Shown here piece after piece: positions 1-6,303 of a DNA stretch of 7,102 bases. The notes under the pieces are model-generated. The model did no database searches and was not told the origin of the DNA. It saw only the letters and a list, made by a program, of their open reading frames with translations. The stretch's first letter is position 1, and each line of letters opens with the position of its first letter. The DNA comes from Desulfobacterales bacterium (GTDB taxonomy: Bacteria; Desulfobacterota; Desulfobacteria; Desulfobacterales; UBA11574), in NCBI GenBank assembly GCA_030145595.1, contig JAQYVG010000179.1, positions 1 to 7,102 of the forward strand, in the 5' to 3' direction. The position numbers and the translations under genes were made by a program.

Positions 1-42
1 CGCCGCTCATCGGAAAAATAGCCATTTATGGATGGACACTAA

Positions 43-1236
43 TTAGGGTCTGGCCAACTCTTGGGCATACAGAAACGCCCCGTCGCGTTCTATCCACTGA
101 TCGCCCTGACGCTCCATGATCCATCCGCTGGCGTTTTTGCCCCCAAAAGGGAGTCTCAGCGGTGTAAAGGCAAAGTCGGGATTGTCGTGCACCATTCCAA
201 AGTGCGTCTCAAAAATCGCCTTGGTCACGTCCGGCGGCGATCCGAAAAATGCCAATAAAAAGCCGTAGCGCGTCTGAATCAGCTCCGCTGTCGCCTGTGC
301 GGGATCGTCAAAAGGCTTCAAAATCAGAAACGGGCCGAAGAGTTCGAGATCGGGTATCGAGGTGTTATCTTTCTCCAGAACCAGCGGATAAACCACATCA
401 CCATCAATGGCCCCTGAAATTAAGCGCGCATCCGCGCACTTATCAAGGGCGTTGTGCAAAATTGACAGGGTCCGTTCCACTCGAATCGGACCAATGTCGG
501 TTTCAGGATCTAAAGGATCCCCCACCTTCAAACGCTTGACACCGTCTAATATCTGCTCGCGCACCGCAGGATAAATGCTGTGGTGGATGTAAGCCTTTTT
601 GAGCGTCGTGCAGTACTGGCCACCGTTAATAAAAGCCCGGCGGGTTATAAAACTGCTGGCCGTCTTAACATCAGCATCTTCAAATACGACTGCCGCCGGC
701 ATGCCGCCCGGCCCTGCAAAAAACAGCTTATCAAAAGCTTGATGCCGGCGCCTGTACACCTCCCCTACTGCCGATGCTCCGGAAATAAAGAGCACCCGAA
801 TCTCTTTGTCCTCCACGCAACGCTGGCCGAATTCACGGTTATTCAGACCGACGACAGGCTCAAGGGATTCGAAGGGCCGGCAAATTTCACCCAAAATTTC
901 GGCGGTTCGAGGCGTCTGGGAAGAAAGGCTGAATCGCAACCGATTCCCGGTCAGAATAGTCGCACCTCCCAGGCGGGCCAGCACTACCACCGGAGCATCA
1001 TAGGGGAAAATAGTTGCCACTGTCCCGTACGGCTTGCCGTTCTCCACCCAGGGAATCTCCTCTTGCATGGTTTGCAGGTGTTGAATCGACAAATCGATTT
1101 CAATGGATGTAATCTTTACGGGAAATCCGGCATCATGGGCGGCAGCTTCCTGCAGATTCGCTTTTTGACGGGCAAGTGCCGCTGCCAGCCGCCGGGTCTC
1201 TTCAAGTCGTGTTTGATATTCCTTATTTTGAATCAT
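43..1236 (-). CDS. Aldehyde dehydrogenase superfamily protein, divergent active site
   Basis: Predicted 397-aa NAD(P)-dependent aldehyde dehydrogenase-fold protein, a little shorter than the usual 450-500 aa. The ATG at 1236 is preferred: it has GAAAGGAG three bases upstream, whereas the longer reading frame would start with TTG at 1269. Visible landmarks are a cofactor-loop motif FISGASAVG (150-158), the nucleophile Cys209 in NGGQYCT, LFGP (299-302) and PFGGKNASG (363-371). Several normally fixed residues differ. The PWNFP segment reads PYDAP (78-82), so the oxyanion-hole Asn is Asp80. The KPS lysine is replaced by Ser103. The ELGG general-base Glu is replaced in AGPGG (174-178). CoA-acylating relatives such as EutE/PduP also lack that Glu and have a GPGNPP-like segment there, so acyl-CoA reduction or a non-standard substrate is possible. 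The protein is probably cytoplasmic, with no signal peptide. It is divergent from the FAD oxidoreductase gene. Family is secure; substrate unknown. Confidence 0.88.
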   Translation of the reverse strand: MIQNKEYQTRLEETRRLAAALARQKANLQEAAAHDAGFPVKITSIEIDLSIQHLQTMQEEIPWVENGKPYGTVATIFPYDAPVVVLARLGGATILTGNRLRFSLSSQTPRTAEILGEICRPFESLEPVVGLNNREFGQRCVEDKEIRVLFISGASAVGEVYRRRHQAFDKLFFAGPGGMPAAVVFEDADVKTASSFITRRAFINGGQYCTTLKKAYIHHSIYPAVREQILDGVKRLKVGDPLDPETDIGPIRVERTLSILHNALDKCADARLISGAIDGDVVYPLVLEKDNTSIPDLELFGPFLILKPFDDPAQATAELIQTRYGFLLAFFGSPPDVTKAIFETHFGMVHDNPDFAFTPLRLPFGGKNASGWIMERQGDQWIERDGAFLYAQELARP

Positions 1237-1273
1237 CGGCTCCTTTCTAAATTGAGTTTTTGATTTCAATATG

Positions 1274-1302
1274 ATATTAGTTTATTTATTGAAAAGTTAC
1301 AA
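1274..1302 (-). promoter_or_regulatory. Candidate sigma-70-type promoter for the aldehyde dehydrogenase gene
   Basis: Read on the minus strand, TTGTAA (1302-1297) is followed after 17 bases by TAATAT (1279-1274), 38 bases before the ATG at 1236. Each hexamer matches the consensus at four of six positions. The AT-rich intergenic region 1237-1349 must also drive the divergent gene on the plus strand; TTGAGT (1252-1257) and TATTAG (1275-1280) with a 17-base spacer are an equally weak candidate for that direction. In sequence this AT-rich, such pairs are common, so this is suggestive only. Confidence 0.3.
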
Positions 1303-1349
1303 TTTCATCTACCAAAAAAATCGTATCACAAACCATTAACCGGGGCAAC

Positions 1350-2717
1350 ATGAACGCCAGAATAGCCATTATCGGAGCCGGAATAGCCGGCTTAGCTGCA
1401 GCTTACAGACTAGCTGAGGCTGGATTCCAGCCTGTTATCTTTGAAAAGGAAGCTTTTATCGGCGGCAGGATGAGTTCGAAAAACCTGGATGGCTTTATCG
1501 TCGACAAAGCGGCTTACACAATTCCGGCCACACATAAAAATTTGAGACGGTTTTGTAAGGAAATGGGCATGAAACGTTCACTGGTTCCTACACCCGGAAC
1601 ATATTCGACGTTCAGTGCCGGCAAAGAATATAAAATCAAAATCGGATCATCCAAGCAATTTTTTAAATCCGAACTGTTTTCCGCCAAAAGCAAGAGAGAA
1701 ATCATCAAGCTCTTCTTATATGCGCGCTCATTGGGAAAATCGCTGAACCTTGCTAAACCGCGCAAAAAATCGTTTAAGCTGGAAGAACAATCGGCCGCCG
1801 AATACCTGTCTAACAACTACGATAAACAGATTCTTGAATACCTCGCTTATCCTCTTTTCTGTGAAATGTACCTGGGAACGCCGGAAAATAATTCCAAGCT
1901 TGCTTTTCTGGCTGCTTTCAAAAATCTGCACCGCTTAAAAATATTTGCCCTGGAAAAAGGCATGGGCTCGCTGCCCGAGCGTATGGCGCGAACATTGGAT
2001 ATCAGACTGCAAACTCCTGTTATCGAAATTAGCCGTACAGCCCCCCAAGGGCCTTTCGAAATTCAAACCGGCGGCGAAAATCCTGAAAAACACCTGTTCG
2101 AAGCTGTAGTTTTTGCCGTCCCATCGCCGATCGTGCCCAAAATATATGCTGATCTGCCCGAAGCATTAAAAGAATGTTTTCTCGCTATTTCTTACGCGCC
2201 GTCTATTATTACTTCTCTGGCTGTAGACCGGCAGTACCCTGATACATCCATGATTAACAGCCTGTTGCGGAAAGATTGCCGTGTACTTGGAAATATTATT
2301 TTTGACCGCCACAAAGGTCCCCACCGTGTTCCCGAAGGCAAGGGGCTGGTAACGGCGATCCTTTGCGAACAGGCCAGCCGCAAGCTGTTTCATGAACCTA
2401 ATGACGTCGTCATTAATGAAGTTTTGAAAGAAATAGATTTTCTTTTTCCCGGTTTTTCGGGCAGGCTGATATTCCCCAGAGTTTACCGCTGGGAATACGG
2501 TGCGGTTCAGCCGCGGGCCGGTTTGATATATAAACAGGATTCGACTCGCAAAGCACTGAAAGACGAACTTGATGATCTTTACTTTGCAGGTGACGGCCTG
2601 TACTGGTCGGGCCTTGAAATCAGCTTCAACACCGGTATCCAGGCAGCCAAGCAGATAATTAAAAAGATGGGTAAAAGTAAAAAGATAGGTAAAAAAAGAA
2701 AGCGTTCTAAAGCCTAA
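1350..2717 (+). CDS. FAD-dependent oxidoreductase, amine oxidase / protoporphyrinogen oxidase / phytoene desaturase-like
   Basis: A 455-aa flavoprotein. The N-terminus has the dinucleotide-binding fold: GAGIAG (9-14), then the ribose-binding acidic residue Glu32 in FEKE, then GGRM (38-41), as in NAD(P)-binding amine oxidases. The C-terminal FAD motif is present as LYFAGDG followed by GLEISFNTGIQAA (about 410-433), preceded by YRWEYGAVQPRAG. This order is typical of the protoporphyrinogen oxidase, phytoene desaturase and hydroxysqualene dehydroxylase group. The sequence alone does not settle whether the substrate is a porphyrinogen, an isoprenoid or something else. It lacks an obvious signal peptide and ends in a lysine/arginine-rich tail (about 436-455) that may contact membrane phospholipid. 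The start ATG has GGGG four bases upstream. It is divergent from the aldehyde dehydrogenase gene and lies upstream of the G1P dehydrogenase gene across a repeat-filled gap, so co-transcription with the latter is uncertain. Confidence 0.85.
   Translation: MNARIAIIGAGIAGLAAAYRLAEAGFQPVIFEKEAFIGGRMSSKNLDGFIVDKAAYTIPATHKNLRRFCKEMGMKRSLVPTPGTYSTFSAGKEYKIKIGSSKQFFKSELFSAKSKREIIKLFLYARSLGKSLNLAKPRKKSFKLEEQSAAEYLSNNYDKQILEYLAYPLFCEMYLGTPENNSKLAFLAAFKNLHRLKIFALEKGMGSLPERMARTLDIRLQTPVIEISRTAPQGPFEIQTGGENPEKHLFEAVVFAVPSPIVPKIYADLPEALKECFLAISYAPSIITSLAVDRQYPDTSMINSLLRKDCRVLGNIIFDRHKGPHRVPEGKGLVTAILCEQASRKLFHEPNDVVINEVLKEIDFLFPGFSGRLIFPRVYRWEYGAVQPRAGLIYKQDSTRKALKDELDDLYFAGDGLYWSGLEISFNTGIQAAKQIIKKMGKSKKIGKKRKRSKA
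2661..2694 (+). repeat. In-frame 18-bp tandem near-duplication in the basic tail
   Basis: AAAAAGATGGGTAAAA (2661-2676) recurs at 2679-2694 with one mismatch. The 18-base offset is exactly six codons, giving the hexapeptides KKMGKS and KKIGKK at the C-terminus of the FAD oxidoreductase. This explains part of the unusually basic tail as a recent small duplication. Confidence 0.7.
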
Positions 2718-2743
2718 ACCGGGTAAACCGAAACCAGATTGAC

Positions 2744-2816
2744 TATTGTTGATTGACGGAGCGGAGCGGAGATCCCGATTTTTCGGGGATGATTGTTGAT
2801 TGATGATTGTTGATTG
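2744..2816. repeat. Composite intergenic simple repeat with hairpin
   Basis: Three parts lie in a row. TATTGTTGATTG (2744-2755) is followed by three tandem CGGAG units (2757-2771). Next comes a hairpin sequence (2772-2790) with ATCCC pairing with GGGAT, a one-base bulge, GA/TC and a T loop. Last are two perfect tandem copies of ATGATTGTTGATTG (2789-2802 and 2803-2816). The first part is a partial third copy of the 14-mer core on the other side of the hairpin. There is no T-run after the hairpin, so it is not a standard intrinsic terminator. The architecture resembles dispersed intergenic repeats; that it is dispersed in this genome is an inference. Confidence 0.65.
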
Positions 2817-2948
2817 ATGAACATTGTAAAACCCGGTGCACATCTGGACCATATGCTGCGGACAACGCGACTGCATCATGTACAGCTCAGCAATATGGCC
2901 GATGTAAAGGCCAATATGATGCTGACCATTTATGGATATACATTTTAA
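2817..2948 (+). pseudogene. N-terminal fragment of a Pycsar-effector-like (DUF5706-type) membrane protein
   Basis: This 43-codon open frame starts at ATG 2817 and stops at TAA 2946-2948. Residues 14-37 contain LHHVQLSNMADVKANMML, the pattern of the conserved stretch just before the first membrane helix in Pycsar-type transmembrane effectors and related DUF5706-like proteins (HVxLSxMADxKAN). In full-length relatives the next residues form hydrophobic helices. Here the frame ends after LTIYGYTF, so everything from the first membrane segment on is missing. The last 17 bases overlap the start of the G1P dehydrogenase gene in another frame. I read it as a remnant left at a deletion or recombination junction. 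A second possibility is that it is still translated as a leader peptide that couples translation to the downstream gene, which lacks its own ribosome binding site. The family match is from memory of the motif, not a search. Confidence 0.5.
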
Positions 2949-4266
2949 TGAAAAAAACTACATAATCGAGCCTGAAAAATACGCACAGCTTTGTACCTGT
3001 GGAAACCGGCATCCGCTGATTTCGATCAAAATGTATTCAGGCACAGATGCGTATACGCATCTTGCCAAAGATTGCCGCCAGGCGGTCGGCAGCGGGTCTG
3101 TTTTACTCGTTGACGACGAAAATACCCACAGGGCCGCCGGTGGCAGGGTTGTAACCTGCCTGCAAGAAAATTCCGTCCGGCATCAGGTGATAACGCTTCC
3201 GGGCGATATTGGTGTGACCGATCGTCTTGCGGAGCGCATTACTGCTGCAAGCAGCCGACATGGATTAATTGTCGCAGTCGGTGCAGGAACAATCAACGAT
3301 CTTGGGAAATACGCGGCAGCAAAAAGAAATATGCCTTACTGGACGGTTCCCACCGCCCCTTCCATGAACGGTTATACTTCCTCCATTGCGGCCGTAAAGG
3401 TCAAGGGCGTCAAACGTACGCTGCCCGCACCGCCGCCCCAATTCATTTACGTTCATCCCGAAGTAATCCGGCAGGCGCCGATAAAATTACGTCAGGCCGG
3501 TTTATGTGACGCGCTGGCAAAATCCGTCTCGGACATTGACTGGCAAATCGAATCATTGCTCTTTGGCGGCAACTATTGCGCTTTGCCGTCGGCTATCGTC
3601 GCCGAATCGGAAAGTAGCTACATGGAGCATCCGGAAGGCATCGCTGAAGGCAGTGAAAAAACAATCATGGGGCTTTTCAAAGGGCTTTTGGTCTCAGGTG
3701 TTGCCATGAGCCTTGCCGGCTCCAGCGCTCCGGCATCAGGGGGAGAGCATTTGATTTCTCATTTTTTGGATATGCGCGCAAGCCTCACCAAAAGAAATCC
3801 CGAGCTTCACGGTCTCCAGGTAGGAGCCGGAGTAATCCTTGCGGCCGCATGTTACCAGCAGCTGGCATTAATCCATGAAAAGGATTTGAAAAGTACCGCT
3901 GCATATGCCTTTAGTACCGATGCCGGCAACATTCCTTCCGTGTGGGGCAATATGGCCGCCGAGGTTGAAAAGCAGTTTTTAAAAAAACGCGAACATCTTT
4001 TAGCCTTCGACAGGCTGCTGCCTGAAAACTGGCAGACGCTGAAGATGCTTTTTGGCAAGGTAAAAAAGCCGCAGTTTTTTATCGACCTGATCCGGCGCGC
4101 AGGATTTGATATGACTCTTGAAGCGCTTAATCTTGTAAAGGATGAATTCCGTCTGGCTGCATCAGCGTCCCGTACGATCCGCGAGCGGATTACCGTCCTT
4201 GACCTTGCGGCACACACAGGTGTTCTCGAAGATGCGACCGCAGCGGCCCTGGAGCTGCTGATATGA
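2932..4266 (+). CDS. sn-glycerol-1-phosphate dehydrogenase family protein (EgsA/AraM-like)
   Basis: A 444-aa member of the iron-containing alcohol dehydrogenase superfamily, closest in motif pattern to sn-glycerol-1-phosphate dehydrogenases. These reduce dihydroxyacetone phosphate with NAD(P)H to sn-glycerol 1-phosphate, the archaeal-type lipid backbone. NAD-binding glycine motif: VGAGTIND (116-123). Family signature: TVPTAPSMNGYTS (138-150). Predicted metal ligands: Asp193 in CDALAK, His273 in GGEH and His293 in LHG. The metal is Ni or Zn in characterised relatives. The N-terminus carries CTCGNRH (21-27), a Cys-x-Cys-x3-His pattern of unknown role. Length is somewhat above the roughly 350-400 aa of known enzymes. 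It is cytoplasmic. ATG 2932 is the first start after an in-frame stop at 2923-2925; no good ribosome binding site precedes it, and ATG 3031 (Met34) is an alternative. The stop overlaps the next gene's start (ATGA). Related glycerol dehydrogenase activities cannot be excluded. Confidence 0.87.
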   Translation: MDIHFNEKNYIIEPEKYAQLCTCGNRHPLISIKMYSGTDAYTHLAKDCRQAVGSGSVLLVDDENTHRAAGGRVVTCLQENSVRHQVITLPGDIGVTDRLAERITAASSRHGLIVAVGAGTINDLGKYAAAKRNMPYWTVPTAPSMNGYTSSIAAVKVKGVKRTLPAPPPQFIYVHPEVIRQAPIKLRQAGLCDALAKSVSDIDWQIESLLFGGNYCALPSAIVAESESSYMEHPEGIAEGSEKTIMGLFKGLLVSGVAMSLAGSSAPASGGEHLISHFLDMRASLTKRNPELHGLQVGAGVILAAACYQQLALIHEKDLKSTAAYAFSTDAGNIPSVWGNMAAEVEKQFLKKREHLLAFDRLLPENWQTLKMLFGKVKKPQFFIDLIRRAGFDMTLEALNLVKDEFRLAASASRTIRERITVLDLAAHTGVLEDATAAALELLI

Positions 4267-5045
4267 AACCATGGATCATAGCACACCGTGGAGCTAGTTT
4301 TGAAGCCCCGGAGAATACACGATCCGCCTTTGATAAAGCTCTTACCTATCCCATCGAGGGCCTGGAGCTGGATGTCCAGATGACCAGCGACGGCCGGCCG
4401 GTTCTGTACCACAACCGGACCCTTTTCCAAATCAACGGCAGTCGCAAAAGGATTTCCGATTACACCTACAAACAGCTCCTTGCCTGTGATTGGGGCGGAT
4501 GGTATTCTCCGCAATATGCCGGAGAAAAGATCCTCACGCTGCATGAAACCCTCAGCTTGTACAGCCGGAGCACCCGGCTACTAATCGAAATCAAGTCACG
4601 AAAACAAGATCGGATGTCCGGCAGATCTTTCGAGCTTACCGACAATATATTGAAAGCATTGGAGACCACGGCGTTTGGGAATCATCGAGATAATATTTTT
4701 TTTCTCTCTTTTGATCCGGATGTCTTAAAATATGCCTTCCGCCAAGCGCCCGGCTTGAAATATGTGCTTAACTTATCGCATTCGAGCGGGGAACCGACGA
4801 GTCCTGCCGCGATTCTGCGGCAGCCCCGGTCGGAAACCGATCATCTGTACGCCCTGTGCGTAAAAGAAAAATTTCTTTCACAGGATCTGGTCTCATATAC
4901 CCGCAAGTTACAAAAGCTTTTAATGACATATGCCTGTAACGTTGCCAAACAGGTGAACAAGGCCCTTAGTCTGAATGTTAACGTGATTATTACGGACAAA
5001 CCCGGCTGGCTGGCGGCATTACTCCATAAAAAAGGCCTGCGATGA
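4263..5045 (+). CDS. Glycerophosphodiester phosphodiesterase family protein
   Basis: A 260-aa GDPD-family enzyme with a TIM-barrel fold, expected to hydrolyse glycerophosphodiesters to glycerol phosphate and an alcohol. All key positions are visible. AHRG (7-10) holds the catalytic His8, and ENT (17-19) supplies metal ligand Glu17. GLELDVQMTSDG (33-44) holds metal ligands Glu35 and Asp37. LYHN (48-51) gives the second catalytic His50, although the usual HD is HN here. LLIEIKS (106-112) holds Glu109, and the C-terminal NVIITDKPG matches the usual GxxTDxP strand. There is no signal peptide, so it is cytoplasmic. Length fits the family. The start overlaps the stop of the upstream G1P dehydrogenase gene by four bases, with GGAG eight bases before the ATG, so the two are translationally coupled and probably share substrate metabolism. 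Whether it acts on G1P- or G3P-type diesters cannot be told from sequence. Confidence 0.92.
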   Translation: MKPWIIAHRGASFEAPENTRSAFDKALTYPIEGLELDVQMTSDGRPVLYHNRTLFQINGSRKRISDYTYKQLLACDWGGWYSPQYAGEKILTLHETLSLYSRSTRLLIEIKSRKQDRMSGRSFELTDNILKALETTAFGNHRDNIFFLSFDPDVLKYAFRQAPGLKYVLNLSHSSGEPTSPAAILRQPRSETDHLYALCVKEKFLSQDLVSYTRKLQKLLMTYACNVAKQVNKALSLNVNVIITDKPGWLAALLHKKGLR

Positions 5046-5061
5046 TTACAAGGGATATGTC

Positions 5062-5127
5062 TCATCTGTCGACTCATTCGAATTCCTTCATCTGTCGGTG
5101 GATGAAGATGATCTGACAATAGTCAGA
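5062..5127 (+). repeat. Short direct repeat and two small stem-loops downstream of the GDPD gene
   Basis: TCATCTGTCG occurs at 5062-5071 and again at 5088-5097. The second copy overlaps a 7-bp stem, CTTCATC (5086-5092) with GATGAAG (5101-5107), loop of eight bases. It is followed by a 6-bp perfect stem, TCTGAC (5112-5117) with GTCAGA (5122-5127), loop AATA. Neither is followed by a T-run. They may slow or protect the 3' end of the G1PDH-GDPD transcript, but each element is short enough to be chance. Confidence 0.3.
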
Positions 5128-5221
5128 ACCAAGACCTGCTTGACTTGACATCTAACAATCATGATATCTGTACCTCAGGTATTTTTCAGCATCTAATAAA
5201 CAAAAAAGGATCAAGAACACC

Positions 5222-5755
5222 ATGAAAGAATACACTGAAAAAAAACTGAACAGAAAAGAAATGGCAAAACAATTTGAGGAACTCGCTCGCCGGATTCGGG
5301 AGGGCCGATTTTCAGCGGGAAATAGAGTATGGTCAGTTCCTGATGAGATCGACACTAACATTCGGTTTAAGGAGAAAAAAGGCCGATTTGAGGCCAAACT
5401 GAAATTTCGCTGGTCCACACTGAAAGATTACGACCAAGACTCCCGAAAAGCATTGGATGATTGGCGGGATTCCATAAAATCAATTAAAAAGCGAATGTTG
5501 GGTGCTTATAAGAATATTTCCCGAGCGCTCAAAGATCATCAATTTCCTGAGCAGGAAGACCTCAAAGCGCTCACCGAAAGCTCACAGGCCTTCTTCAAGA
5601 TAGCGGATTCGGAAATGAAAGACGCCATGAAAGAATTCACGGATCACCTGGAAAATCTCAAGCAGGCAAAGGCCTCTGGTCTTTTGAATGTGGTGGAACA
5701 TGAAGTCCGGGATATCGGAAACCGTATGCGAAATTGTCACCGGGAATTCAAATGA
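5222..5755 (+). CDS. XXXCH domain-containing protein (GAK-system type) with amphi-Trp-like N-terminus
   Basis: A 177-aa soluble, highly charged protein without signal peptide or membrane segment. The C-terminus ends GNRMRNCHREFK, with Cys172-His173 close to the end. This is the signature of the XXXCH domain named with the GAK (ATP-grasp, amphi-Trp, HprK-like kinase) gene sets of Desulfovibrio-type bacteria. The N-terminal part (about 5-64) has the build of an amphi-Trp domain: a helix with KKLNRKEMAKQFEELARRI, a short link with VWSVP, then alternating beta residues RFEAKLKFRW ending in a Trp. The middle (65-160) is predicted mostly helical. Biochemical function is unknown for the family; I infer only a protein-binding or regulatory role. 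None of the other GAK genes (ATP-grasp, CofD-like, HprK-like kinase) lies in the window. The ATG at 5222 has AAGGA 11 bases upstream, a rather distant ribosome binding site. Confidence 0.75.
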   Translation: MKEYTEKKLNRKEMAKQFEELARRIREGRFSAGNRVWSVPDEIDTNIRFKEKKGRFEAKLKFRWSTLKDYDQDSRKALDDWRDSIKSIKKRMLGAYKNISRALKDHQFPEQEDLKALTESSQAFFKIADSEMKDAMKEFTDHLENLKQAKASGLLNVVEHEVRDIGNRMRNCHREFK

Positions 5756-6047
5756 TGAAAAAGCAAAAGGTAGAGTCATGATGCAAGTTGATGATGTAGC
5801 TGGGTGACAGTTCCAATAATTTGCCGATTCCTTAAAGCTTGCATACAAACTACTCCAAGGGTGGTATTGATTGTGGTACGAAATCATCAACTCAAGACCT
5901 GTGTTTACTTCTATATAAGACAGGAGTTTGGAACTTGAAATTTTGCAGATATCACAAATGCGTTGATGGTCTCGATATTGGCAAGATAACCCAAAAATGC
6001 AAGATTCCCAAACCGAATCGTCTATGATAATAGTTTTATGTCACCCG

Positions 6048-6096
6048 TTGGTTAAGGCAAGCAATCCTCACTTTTTGCAAGCCTTGTCTTAATCAA
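6048..6096. repeat. 14-bp stem inverted repeat with 21-base loop
   Basis: TTGGTTAAGGCAAG (6048-6061) pairs with CTTGTCTTAATCAA (6083-6096). Twelve of fourteen positions are complementary in DNA. The two exceptions are G-T pairs that become allowed G-U pairs in RNA read on the plus strand, so the transcript could form a continuous 14-bp stem. The wobble pattern favours a structured RNA over a protein operator. No T-run follows, so it is not a classical terminator. Confidence 0.6.
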
Positions 6097-6100
6097 GGTA

Positions 6101-6114
6101 TTACAAAATTGTAA
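6101..6114. repeat. Short dyad TTACAA-AA-TTGTAA
   Basis: A 6-bp inverted repeat with a two-base centre, four bases downstream of the 14-bp stem. It has the size and symmetry of a dimeric repressor site, but it is AT-rich and could be chance. Confidence 0.35.
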
Positions 6115-6121
6115 AAATGCA

Positions 6122-6163
6122 TTTGCGGATTAGGCGTCTTCCACTGTATGCTTATCCCGCAAA
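6122..6163. repeat. Imperfect inverted repeat around TTTGCGG / CCGCAAA
   Basis: TTTGCGG (6122-6128) pairs with CCGCAAA (6157-6163). With one bulged C (6156) and one T-T mismatch the stem continues through AT and AG against CT and AT, leaving a loop of about 17 bases. It is the third inverted repeat in 116 bp. It could be a structured RNA, a small non-autonomous element or a recombination site. I do not recognise it. Confidence 0.45.
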
Positions 6164-6285
6164 GGTTATTTTGTATAAAAAGAAATAATATTTTGAATTT
6201 ACTAATAAATAATAGCAAGCGGTCTATAATTCAATATGCGGCTTATGCGTCTTTAAAGGTACGTGTTTGTCCATATTTTTAGGAC

Positions 6286-6303
6286 GTATAACTATAGTTA
6301 TAC
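6286..6303. promoter_or_regulatory. 18-bp perfect palindrome, candidate operator
   Basis: GTATAACTATAGTTATAC is its own reverse complement over all 18 bases and ends 11 bases before the ATG of the 143-aa gene. A bound dimeric regulator here would block transcription or translation initiation of that gene. As RNA it would be a hairpin close to the start codon, and no Shine-Dalgarno sequence is visible between it and the ATG. The nearest good -10 hexamer, TATAAT at 6225-6230, lies upstream, which would place the palindrome in the 5' leader. Confidence 0.5.

Noticed and set aside
23..34. CCATTTATGGAT shared between the left edge and the G1PDH start (2927-2938)
   Set aside because: A 12-base match between two places is expected by chance in a 7-kb window, and the flanks differ.
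580..1263. 227-codon plus-strand frame antisense to the aldehyde dehydrogenase
   Set aside because: The minus strand encodes a clear family protein with active-site motifs; this frame has no motif and is its shadow.
2772..2790. Hairpin as intrinsic terminator of the FAD oxidoreductase gene
   Set aside because: The stem is bulged and no T-run follows on either strand; it is better treated as part of the composite repeat.
5140..5173. Promoter for the XXXCH gene from TTGACT/TTGACA at 5140-5150
   Set aside because: The -35-like hexamers are good, but no acceptable -10 hexamer lies 16-18 bases downstream.
5839..6027. 62-codon plus-strand frame in the gene-free stretch
   Set aside because: No ribosome binding site, no motif, and composition typical of a chance frame in AT-rich DNA.
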